NCBI RefSeq assembly: GCF_932526225.1
Contig: NC_064038.1
Coordinates: 870,001 to 934,000 of the forward strand
DNA: 64,000 nucleotides
Direction of reading: 5' to 3'
DNA from: Nematostella vectensis
Taxonomy: Eukaryota > Cnidaria > Anthozoa > Actiniaria > Edwardsiidae
Below, in pieces: positions 1-9,599 of the stretch. The position numbers and the translations under genes were made by a program. The notes under the pieces were generated by a model that was given only the letters and a program-made list of their open reading frames with translations, was not told the origin of the DNA and searched no databases. The stretch's first letter is position 1. Every line of letters starts with the position of its first letter.

Positions 1-761
1 TCCACTCTACACTATCTTATTAGCCATCCCTCACCATCACCCTCCAACATCACCATACCATACGATTACACCCACCTCACTACCACACCACTTTAGGCCC
101 CTACGTCTTGGTACGAATACCCGATCCAAACCAAAAAGTTAGTTTTCTTTGTTTTCTTTAGTCTCATTATATTATTTCTTATAATATTTCTGCGCTACAA
201 TTTATTTTACAATTACTTCCGCTGTAACGTAAACTATTCCATTATTTTTGGTGGATTTTTCGACACCTTTTGGACATATTTCCTGTTCAATTTTTACATC
301 ATTTAGGCATTATATTCATACTCCATATTTTCATAGTAACGATCATGATATACTATTTCATACCTAATAGTTCCCACAACTACACCTACTCCACATCCCC
401 CTCACCACCATTCTTACCTATACACCATACCAATTTTTCCCCCACCAACACAGCCATTAGCCATCTCCATACCACACCATATTATTACTAATTTTTTTCT
501 TTTTCACCTACCCACCACACACTACCACAACCTATTCTATAGTCCCACTTTATCTTTCCACCACCCTCCACCACCTGCTAGTCTAACCTATCCACCTCCC
601 CACCGTAATTACATTACTACCATCTCCACTCCACATTACCTTACTAGCCATCCCTCACCATCACCCTCCAACATCACCATACCATACGATTACACCCACC
701 TCACTACCACAGCACTTTAGGCCCCTACGTCTTGGTACGAATACCCGATCCAAACCAAAAA
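1..761. repeat. Array left flank with a 138-bp direct repeat
   Basis: Positions 1-138 recur almost unchanged at 625-762, an offset of 624 bp; only a few bases differ near the left ends and one near the middle. Between them, 139-624 is T-rich then C/A-rich low-complexity sequence, with many short CCA, CAC and ACC runs. The second copy ends exactly where the 2-kb array begins, whereas the first continues into unrelated T-rich sequence. This may be the end of a second tandem family with a 624-bp unit extending left of the window, or a local duplication. The 73-residue frame at 270-491 is low-complexity and not a credible gene. Confidence 0.8.
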
Positions 762-1009
762 GCCCTGACACAATGAACTTCAGTGAAATTCTAATACTGA
801 CTTATGAGCTTTTGGTACATGTGGGAGACTTTAAACAAAACAAAAAAAATGACCACAAACTGTCAATTAACATAGTTTTCAATATAATATAGCATATTAT
901 TTAATAAGGTATTCACAGCTTTTAAAAAGTTCAACTGTTTGTTGACACTTAAAAGCCTACAATAATCACTGACTCCAGACATGCGCAGTACTATGTTGCT
1001 GCCCCTTTA

Positions 1010-1030
1010 AAGTAAAATACAGCTTTACTT
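1010..1030. other. 7-bp inverted repeat upstream of the core
   Basis: AAGTAAA and TTTACTT flank a 7-nt loop. Most copies keep it. The three copies starting at 22777, 28766 and 36778 lost the left arm through the same short deletion (they read CCCCTTCAAAATAC), so it is not essential to array maintenance. It may be a promoter element or simply sequence symmetry. Confidence 0.55.
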
Positions 1031-1040
1031 AGTCAGCGTA

Positions 1041-1091
1041 GACAAAATTGCGGATTTTGTCAATATTCTAATATGAAGATGTCAATATTCT
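1041..1091. promoter_or_regulatory. Inverted repeat plus duplicated GTCAATATTCT motif
   Basis: GACAAAAT and ATTTTGTC form a perfect 8-bp inverted repeat around TGCGG (1041-1061). It overlaps the first of two direct copies of GTCAATATTCT (1059-1069 and 1081-1091, 22 bp apart). Several copies, for example the second and third, carry one mismatch in the left arm. The position, 100-140 bp upstream of the TATA-like box, would suit an upstream promoter element of a small-RNA gene. That role is inference only. Confidence 0.3.
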
Positions 1092-1184
1092 CCCCCCTTA
1101 CGTCTTTATTTCTATTTATTTTATGATTTTCACATAATACCAAAACAGCGTCTTTTTTCTTCGCTAATTTGATGTCATGTACAC

Positions 1185-1258
1185 AATAAAAGAGATGCGC
1201 CCGTGCGCATGGCGAGTCCCCAAGGGACCCAAGACGCCCAAATAGACCTCTATTTTTT
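1185..1258 (+). ncRNA. Candidate small structured RNA: TATA-like box, three hairpins, T6
   Basis: After AATAAAAG (1185-1192) come three adjacent stems. The first is ATGCGC/GCGCAT with loop CCGT (1195-1210). The second has outer GGCG/CGCC and inner GTCCC/GGGAC with loop CAA (1211-1238). The third is AAATAG/CTATTT with loop ACCT (1240-1255), merging into six T (1253-1258). The last stem plus T-run looks like a transcription terminator, and T6 would stop RNA polymerase III. The T-run is six or seven long in the copies checked. Some copies (starting 14784, 16784, 18782, 22777 and 24768) carry one change in the first stem (GATTCGCCC), which weakens it. It matches no RNA family I recognise. If the TATA-like box worked at the usual ~25-30 bp, the transcript would start near 1211 and be only ~48 nt. 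It could instead be the 5' part of a longer RNA including the core. Confidence 0.35.
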
Positions 1259-1532
1259 GTCATCCACAATCTCGGCGAGCTGTGCGTGGCGTAACCGTAT
1301 TACAGGCCTGGGATCCTGGTTATTGTCCTCCCCATTAATGCGCGGGTTGGGATAACCTTGCAAGAGTGTTGTACAGCATATTCGCTCGGAAATATCGGTG
1401 CTTGGGGCCTTCGGGTTCTTTACAGCCTTCCGTAAAAGCCTTGTGCTGCCATACCGATTGGGTAATCCGTATGTATGGTTTCCGTTTTGTTCTTCAGACC
1501 GGGTTCGATCCCAGGCCAATGGGCTTTTTTTT
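1250..1532 (+). ncRNA. Conserved GC-richer core of each unit; candidate ncRNA or tRNA-derived element
   Basis: This is the least variable and most GC-rich part of the unit. Matching ~270-bp copies lie at 1250-1519, 3256-3525, 5256-5525, 7257-7526, 9268-9537, 11267-11536, 13266-13535, 15276-15545, 17274-17543, 19270-19539, 21275-21544, 23260-23529, 25257-25526, 27261-27530, 29248-29517, 31260-31529, 33267-33536, 35272-35541, 37260-37529, 39271-39540, 41278-41547, 43287-43556, 45285-45554, 47342-47611, 49347-49616, 51351-51620 and 53360-53629. Visible structure includes GGTT/AACC (1345-1357) and GGGGCC-TTCG-GGTTCT (1404-1419), a UUCG-capped stem. A tRNA-like 3' end and T8 (1525-1532) follow. 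The copies starting at 44797 and 46851 change the loop TTCG to TAAG and keep the stem. The minus-strand frame of 89 codons here starts at TTG and its variants are often amino-acid changing, so I do not call it coding. Confidence 0.5.
1454..1532 (+). ncRNA. tRNA-like 3' domain with B-box and T8 terminator
   Basis: GGTTCGATCCC (1502-1512) matches the RNA polymerase III B-box consensus and the T-arm of tRNA; the T-stem CCGGG/CCAGG has one G-A mismatch. CCGATTGG (1454-1461) pairs with CCAATGGG (1516-1523) except for one G-G, giving an acceptor-like stem. A run of T starts two bases later. GATT-GGGT-AATC resembles a D-arm, but I cannot fold a normal cloverleaf or name an anticodon, so it is not called a tRNA gene. 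It is best described as a degenerate tRNA-like domain, as in tRNA-derived SINEs. Copies with CGATACCATG (starting 20786, 26772, 32778 and 34783) still fit the B-box consensus. Confidence 0.45.
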
Positions 1533-2175
1533 AATTCGTTTTTTTTTTCTTCTTGCTGGACCCCCTTAATCCTGATAGGTTTTGCGCAAAAATAATAAAA
1601 AAAGTGAGTTTGCAAAATAAGCTTGCTAGATTTATTGATTATATGTATTCAATTTGTTCCTAGGAAGTTAACAAAAAACACAAAGCAAAGAGTTTGAGGA
1701 AGTAAACAAGTATGTGAACTTTAATGTTCTATTTGAAGGGGTGCATTTTGTACAGGGAAGCATACATAGAATGCTTAACTGGTGGAGAGGGAAGAGGTAA
1801 CAGTTTATTGAGCATAATTTCAACAATAGCAGGGGGAAGAGAGGGGCACTCTCTTCATACAATATTGCAGTTGTTACCTATTATTAAATAAGTTTGTAAC
1901 ATGTCTTTGTTTATTAAGCAAGGTCTATTTCTGAGACAAGCAAACTCAAGTAAGAGCTGTTGAAATAACAGGTGAGTGTTAAAAAAAACAATTATCTGAT
2001 TAGAAAACTAATGTAGATTCCTTTGCACCAAATAAGAACAAACTTCATTTTGTTTGTTATTTATGAGGAACGAGATGAGCTCTACAAGGCCAAGAAGAAA
2101 TATGTATTGCTCATCTAAATTATACAAGTAAATAATAATATTAAAAAAGAATTACTGTAAGTAATTAGAGTGGTT

Positions 2176-2300
2176 TTCATTAACCCGTGAAACAAAGTGT
2201 GATAGTTAAACGGTAATAGTTAGTAAAACACAAAAAAGAACAATAGAATCAGATCACAACAAAGTGTAATACGCTAAAGCGTAGTTCACGGGTTAATGAA
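2176..2300. mobile_element. MITE-like element with 16-bp inverted repeats and TTAA ends
   Basis: TTCATTAACCCGTGAA (2176-2191) and its exact reverse complement (2285-2300) bound about 93 bp. Read as TTAA + CCCGTGAA ... TTCACGGG + TTAA, the ends fit piggyBac-type elements (TTAA target duplication, termini starting CCC). The symmetry continues four bases outside the TTAA, which a simple piggyBac insertion does not predict, so it could instead be a conserved hairpin. Just inside the right arm is a second palindrome, TACGCT-AA-AGCGTA (2270-2283). There is no coding capacity. One copy sits at the same place in every complete unit, so it was present before amplification. Arms have decayed independently: the right arm reads CACTGG or CACGTG in some units, and the left arm reads AACCCGGGAA in the units at 16784 and 22777. 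Confidence 0.55.
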
Positions 2301-2486
2301 GGTTTTGACATTTCAACCTTACATCCACATGAAAGTAATGCCTAATATCGAGTGCCCTACAGTATATGTTTTGCAGTCAAGTTGTTTTCTTTTAGTAGGT
2401 AAAAAATTATTCTAAATAATAGTAATCATAGCTATGGTCACCACTTACACATATAGAAACTGTAAGGAAAAGAAAGAAAAAAAAAA

Positions 2487-2652
2487 ATATATATATGCAG
2501 TCAAACAACAGAATTGCATGATAACCTTGAATATATTGAATAAAGGACTGCAAAAAAACCATCTTTTGTACTAGTTGCTTGAATTGACCCTTGGCTATTT
2601 TTAGCTGAATTCCCCTCCCCCTCTAAAAAAGAAAATAATAATAATAATAATA
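2487..2652. repeat. (AT)n and (AAT)n microsatellites inside each unit
   Basis: A short A-run followed by (AT)n lies at about 2476-2496 and an (AAT)n run at about 2634-2652. Both vary in length between copies and, with poly-T tracts beside the core, account for much of the unit length variation. No function is suggested. Confidence 0.85.
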
Positions 2653-2768
2653 GAACAAAACTAAAAAGAAAACAAACACAACAGAGACCCCCACCAACAA
2701 TTTTGATTTTTTTTTACTTTCCTTTAAAAGGGGAGTGTCATGGTTAAGAGATTTGCAATAGCTCTAGA

Positions 2769-5700
2769 GCCCTGACACAATGAACTTTAGTGAAATTCTA
2801 ATACTGACTTATGAGCTTTTGGTACATGTGGGAGACTTTAAACAAAACAAAAAAAATGACCACAAACTGTCAATTAACATAGTTTTCAATATAATATAGC
2901 ATATTATTTAATAAGGTATTCACAGCTTTTAAAAAGTTCAACTGTTTGTTGACACTTAAAAGCCTACAATAATCACTGACTCCAGACATGCGCAGTACTA
3001 TGTTGCTGCCCCTTTAAAGTAAAATACAGCTTTACTTAGTCAGCGTAGACAATATTGCGGATTTTGTCAATATTCTAATATGAATATGTCAATATTCTCC
3101 CCCCTTACGTCTTTATTTCTATTTATTTTATGCGTTTCACATGATACCAAACAGCGTCTTTTTTCTTCGCTAATTTGATGTCATGTACACAATAAAAGAG
3201 ATGCGCCCGTGCGCATGGCGAGTCCCCAAGGGACCCAAGACGCCCAAATAGACCTCTATTTTTTGTCATCCACAATCTCGGCGAGCTGTGCGTGGCGTAA
3301 CCGTATTACAGGCCTGGGATCCTGGTTATTGTCCTCCCCATTAATGCGCGGGTTGGGATAACCTTGCAAGAGTGTTGTACAGCATATTCGCTCGGAAATA
3401 TCGGTGCTTGGGGCCTTCGGGTTCTTTACAGCCTTCCGTAAAAGCCTTGTGCTGCCATACCGATTGGGTAATCCGTATGTATGGTTTCCGTTTTGTTCTT
3501 CAGACCGGGTTCGATCCCAGGCCAATGGGCTTTTTTTTTATTCGTTTTCTTTCTTTGTGCTTGACCCCCCTAATCCTGATTGGTTTTGCGCAAAAATAAT
3601 AAAAAAAGTGAGTTTGCAAAATAAGCTTCCTGGATTTATTGATTATATGTATTCAATTTGTTCCTAGGAAGTTAACAAAAAACACAAAGCAAAGAGTTTG
3701 AGGAAGTAAACAAGTATGTGAACATTAATGTTCTATTTGAAGGGGCGCATTTTGTACAGGGAAGCATACATAGAATGCTTAACTGGTGGAGAGGGGAGAG
3801 GTAACAGTTTATTGAGCATGATGTCAACAATAGCAGGGGAAGGGAGGGGCACTCTCTTCATACAATATTGCAGTTGTTACCTATTATTAAATAAGTTTGT
3901 AAGATATATTTGTTAATTAAGCAAGGTCTATTTCTGAGACAAGCAAACTCAAGTAAGAGCTGTTGAAATAACAGGTGAGTGTTAAAAAAAAACAATTATC
4001 TGATTAGAAAACTAATGTAGATTCCTTTGCACCAAATAAGAACAAACTTCATTTTGTTTGTTATTTATGAGGAACGAGATGAGCTCTACAAGGCCAAGAA
4101 GAAATATGTATTGCTCATCTAAATTATACAAGTAAATAATAATATTAAAAAAGAATTACTGTAAGTAATTAGAGTGGTTTTCATTAACCCGTGAAACAAA
4201 GTGTGATAGTTAAACGGTAATAGTTAGTAAAACACAAAAAAGAACAATAGAATCAGATCACAACAAAGTGTAATACCCTAAAGCGTAGTTCACGGGTTAA
4301 TGAAGGTTTTGACATTTCAACCTTACATCCACATGAAAGTAATGCCTAATATCGAGTGCCCTACAGTAAGTGTTTTGCAGTCAAGTTGTTTTCTTTTAGT
4401 AGGTAAAAAATTATTCTAAATAATAGTAATCATAGCTATGGTCAACACTTACACATATAGAAACTGTAAGGAAAAGAAAGAAAAAAATATATATATATAT
4501 GCAGCCAAACAACAGAATTGCATGATAACCTTGAATATATTGAATAAAGGACTGCAAAAAAAACATCTTTTGTACTAGTTGCTTGAATTGACCCTTGGCT
4601 ATTTTTAGCTGAATTCCACTCCCCCTCTAAAAAAGAAAATAATAATAATAATAGAACAAAACTAAAAAGAAAACAAACACAACAGAGACCCCCACCAACA
4701 ATTTTGATTTTTTTTACTTTCCTTTAAAGGGGGTGTGTCATGTTTAAGAGATTTGCAATAGCTCTAGAGCCCTGACACAATGAACTTCAGTGAAATTCTA
4801 ATACTGACTTATGAGCTTTTGGTACATGTGGGAGACTTTAAACAAAACAAAAAAAATGACCACAAACTGTCAATTAACATGGTTTTCAATATAATATAGC
4901 ATATTATTTAATAAGGTATTCACAGCTTTTAAAAAGTTCAACTGTTTGTTGACACTTAAAAGCCTACAATAATCACTGACTCCAGACATGCGCAGTACTA
5001 TGTTGCTGCCCCTTTAAAGTAAAATACAGCTTTACTTAGTCAGCGTAGACAATATTGCGGATTTTGTCAATATTCTAATATGAATATGTCAATATTCTCC
5101 CCCCTTACGTCTTTATTTCTATTTATTTTATGCGTTTCACATGATACCAAACAGCGTCTTTTTTCTTCGCTAATTTGATGTCATGTACACAATAAAAGAG
5201 ATGCGCCCGTGCGCATGGCGAGTCCCCAAGGGACCCAAGACGCCCAAATAGACCTCTATTTTTTGTCATCCACAATCTCGGCGAGCTGTGCGTGGCGTAA
5301 CCGTATTACAGGCCTGGGATCCTGGTTATTGTCCTCCCCATTAATGCGCGGGTTGGGATAACCTTGCAAGAGTGTTGTACAGCATATTCGCTCGGAAATA
5401 TCGGTGCTTGGGGCCTTCGGGTTCTTTACAGCCTTCCGTAAAAGCCTTGTGCTGCCATACCGATTGGGTAATCCGTATGTATGGTTTCCGTTTTGTTCTT
5501 CAGACCGGGTTCGATCCCAGGCCAATGGGCTTTTTTTTTATTCGTTTTCTTTCTTTGTGCTTGACCCCCCTAATCCTGATTGGTTTTGCGCAAAAATAAT
5601 AAAAAAAGTGAGTTTGCAAAATAAGCTTCCTGGATTTATTGATTATATGTATTCAATTTGTTCCTAGGAAGTTAACAAAAAACACAAAGCAAAGAGTTTG

Positions 5701-6768
5701 AGGAAGTAAACAAGTATGTGAACATTAATGTTCTATTTGAAGGGGCGCATTTTGTACAGGGAAGCATACATAGAATGCTTAACTGGTGGAGAGGGGAGAG
5801 GTAACAGTTTATTGAGCATGATGTCAACAATAGCAGGGGAAGGGAGGGGCACTCTCTTCATACAATATTGCAGTTGTTACCTATTATTAAATAAGTTTGT
5901 AAGATATATTTGTTTATTAAGCAAGGTCTATTTCTGAGACAAGCAAACTCAAGTAAGAGCTGTTGAAATAACAGGTGAGTGTTAAAAAAAAACAATTATC
6001 TGATTATAAAACTAATGTAGATTCCTTTGCACCAAATAAGAACAAACTTCATTTTGTTTGTTATTTATGAGGAACGAGATGAGCTCTACAAGGCCAAGAA
6101 GAAATATGTATTGCTCATCTAAATTATACAAGTAAATAATAATATTAAAAAAGAATTACTGTAAGTAATTAGAGTGGTTTTCATTAACCCGTGAAACAAA
6201 GTGTGATAGTTAAACGGTAATAGTTAGTAAAACACAAAAAAGAACAATAGAATCAGATCACAACAAAGTGTAATACGCTAAAGCGTAGTTCACGGGTTAA
6301 TGAAGGTTTTGACATTTCAACCTTACATCCACATGAAAGTAATGCCTAATATCGAGTGCCCTACAGTAAGTGTTTTGCAGTCAAGTTGTTTTCTTTTAGT
6401 AGGTAAAAAATTATTCTAAATAATAGTAATCATAGCTATGGTCACCACTTACACATATAGAAACTGTAAGGAAAAGAAGAAAAAAAATATATATATATAT
6501 GCAGCCAAACAACAGAATTGCATGATAACCTTGAATATATTGAATAAAGGACTGCAAAAAAAACATCTTTTGTACTAGTTGCTTGAATTGACCCTTGGCT
6601 ATTTTTAGCTGAATTCCACTCCCCCTCTAAAAAAGAAAATAATAATAATAATAGAACAAAACTAAAAAGAAAACAAACACAACAGAGACCCCCACCAACA
6701 ATTTTGATTTTTTTTACTTTCCTTTAAAGGGGGTGTGTCATGTTTAAGAGATTTGCAATAGCTCTAGA
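2769..6768. repeat. Near-identical adjacent units 2 and 3
   Basis: Units 2 (2769-4768) and 3 (4769-6768) are both exactly 2000 bp and share private variants: GCGTTTCACATGATACC upstream of the core, CTTGACCCCCC after it, AAGCTTCCTGG, and AGATATATTTGTT. This is the pattern of a very recent single-unit duplication. Confidence 0.8.
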
Positions 6769-9599
6769 GCCCTGACACAATGAACTTCAGTGAAATTCTA
6801 ATACTGACTTATGAGCTTTTGGTACATGTGGGAGACTTTAAACAAAACAAAAAAAATGACCACAAACTGTCAATTAACATAGTTTTCAATATAATATAGC
6901 ATATTATTTAATAAGGTATTCACAGCTTTTAAAAAGTTCAACTGTTTGTTGACACTTAAAAGCCTACAATAATCACTGACTCCAGACATGCGCAGTACTA
7001 TGTTGCTGCCCCTTTAAAGTAAAATACAGCTTTACTTAGTCAGCGTAGACAAAATTGCGGATTTTGTCAATATTCTAATATGAAGATGTCAATATTCTCC
7101 CCCCTTACGTCTTTATTTCTATTTATTTTATGATTTTCACATAATACCAAAACAGCGTCTTTTTTCTTCGCTAATTTGATGTCATGTACACAATAAAAGA
7201 GATGCGCCCGTGCGCATGGCGAGTCCCCAAGGGACCCAAGACGCCCAAATAGACCTCTATTTTTTGTCATCCACAATCTCGGCGAGCTGTGCGTGGCGTA
7301 ACCGTATTACAGGCCTGGGATCCTGGTTATTGTCCTCCCCATTAATGCGCGGGTTGGGATAACCTTGCAAGAGTGTTGTACAGCATATTCGCTCGGAAAT
7401 ATCGGTGCTTGGGGCCTTCGGGTTCTTTACAGCCTTCCGTAAAAGCCTTGTGCTGCCATACCGATTGGGTAATCCGTATGTATGGTTTCCGTTTTGTTCT
7501 TCAGACCGGGTTCGATCCCAGGCCAATGGGCTTTTTTTTTAATTCGTTTTTTTTCCTTTTTGCTGGACCCCCTTAATCCTGATAGGTTTTGCGCAAAAAT
7601 AATAAAAAAAAGTGAGTTTGCAAAATAAGCTTGCTAGATTTATTGATTATATGTATTCAATTTGTTCCTAGGAAGTTAACAAAAAACACAAAGCAAAGAG
7701 TTTGAGGAAGTAAACAAGTATGTGAACTTTAATGTTCTATTTGAAGGGGTGCATTTTGTACAGGGAAGCATACATAGAATGCTTAACTGGTGGAGAGGGA
7801 AGAGGTAACAGTTTATTGAGCATAATTTCAACAATAGCAGGGGGAAGAGAGGGGCACTCTCTTCATACAATATTGCAGTTGTTACCTATTATTAAATAAG
7901 TTTGTAACATGTCTTTGTTTATTAAGCAAGGTCTATTTCTGAGACAAGCAAACTCAAGTAAGAGCTGTTGAAATAACAGGTGAGTGTTAAAAAAAACAAT
8001 TATCTGATTAGAAAACTAATGTAGATTCCTTTGCACCAAATAAGAACAAACTTCATTTTGTTTGTTATTTATGAGGAACGAGATGAGCTTTACAAGGCCA
8101 AGAAGAAATATGTATTGCTCATCTAAATTATACAAGTAAATAATAATATTAAAAAAGAATTACTGTAAGTAATTAGAGTGGTTTTCATTAACCCGTGAAA
8201 CAAAGTGTGATAGTTAAACGGTAATAGTTAGTAAAACACAAAAAAGAACAATAGAATCAGATCACAACAAAGTGTAATACGCTAAAGCGTAATTCACGGG
8301 TTAATGAAGGTTTTGACATTTCAACCTTACATCCACATGAAAGTAATGCCTAATATCGAGTGCCCTACAGTAAGTGTTTTGCAGTCAAGTTGTTTTCTTT
8401 TAGTAGGTAAAAAATTATTCTAAATAATAGTAATCATAGCTATGGTCACCACTTACACATATAGAAACTGTAAGGAAAAGAAAGAAAAAAAATATATATA
8501 TATGCAGTCAAACAACAGAATTGCATGATAACCTTGAATATATTGAATAAAGGACTGCAAAAAAACCATCTTTTGTACTAGTTGCTTGAATTGACCCTTG
8601 GCTATTTTTAGCTGAATTCCCATCCCCCTCTAAAAAAGAAAATAATAATAATAATAATAATAGAACAAAACTAAAAAGAAAACAAACACAACAGAGACCC
8701 CCACCAACAATTTTGATTTTTTTTTTACTTTCCTTTAAAAGGGGAGTGTCATGGTTAAGAGATTTGCAATAGCTTTAGAGCCCTGACACAATGAACTTCA
8801 GTGAAATTCTAATACTGACTTATGAGCTTTTGGTACATGTGGGAGACTTTAAACAAAACAAAAAAAAATGACCACAAACTGTCAATTAACATAGTTTTCA
8901 ATATAATATAGCATATTATTTAATAAGGTATTTACAGCTTTTAAAAAGTTCAACTGTTTGTTGACACTTAAAAGCCTACAATAATCACTGACTCCAGACA
9001 TGCGCAGTACTATGTTGCTGCCCCTTTAAAGTAAAATACAGCTTTACTTAGTCAGCGTAGACAATATTGCGGATTTTGTCAATATTCTAATATGAATATG
9101 TCAATATTCTCCCCCCTTACGTCTTTATTTCTATTTATTTTATGCGTTTCACATGATACCAAACAGCGTCTTTTTTCTTCGCTAATTTGATGTCATGTAC
9201 ACAATAAAAGAGATGCGCCCGTGCGCATGGCGAGTCCCCAAGGGACCCAAGACGCCCAAATAGACCTCTATTTTTTGTCATCCACAATCTCGGCGAGCTG
9301 TGCGTGGCGTAACCGTATTACAGGCCTGGGATCCTGGTTATTGTCCTCCCCATTAATGCGCGGGTTGGGATAACCTTGCAAGAGTGTTGTACAGCATATT
9401 CGCTCGGAAATATCGGTGCTTGGGGCCTTCGGGTTCTTTACAGCCTTCCGTAAAAGCCTTGTGCTGCCATACCGATTGGGTAATCCGTATGTATGGTTTC
9501 CGTTTTGTTCTTCAGACCGGGTTCGATCCCAGGCCAATGGGCTTTTTTTTTATTCGTTTTCTTTCTTTGTGCTTGACCCCCCTAATCCTGATTGGTTTT

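Larger units (their letters stand above)
762..2768 (+). repeat. Reference copy (unit 1) of the 2-kb array
   Basis: This copy is used for sub-feature positions; add the difference between unit starts to find the same element elsewhere, allowing a few bases of drift. In order it holds AT-rich leader (762-1000), two short inverted repeats (1010-1030, 1041-1061), a TATA-like box and hairpin module (1185-1258), the conserved core (1250-1532), AT-rich sequence with no recognised element (1533-2175), a MITE-like inverted-repeat element (2176-2300), more AT-rich sequence, and microsatellites (2487-2496, 2634-2652). In its own orientation no frame codes for a recognisable protein. Confidence 0.9.

Noticed and set aside
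270-491. 73-codon frame in the left flank
   Set aside because: Low-complexity CCA/CAC-rich DNA giving a His/Pro/Thr-rich peptide with no family resemblance.
3256-3525. 89-codon minus-strand frame repeated in most units (also 98- and 118-codon relatives)
   Set aside because: It starts at TTG and matches no family. Its similarity to the peptide typically read from the reverse of a tRNA B-box (GIEPG in another frame) points to an RNA-derived sequence. Conservation follows DNA identity of the array, and variants often change amino acids.
3372-3667. Plus-strand frames of 67-109 codons across the core and poly-T tract
   Set aside because: They end in Phe-rich sequence from T-runs and change frame between units through homopolymer length, so no protein is maintained.
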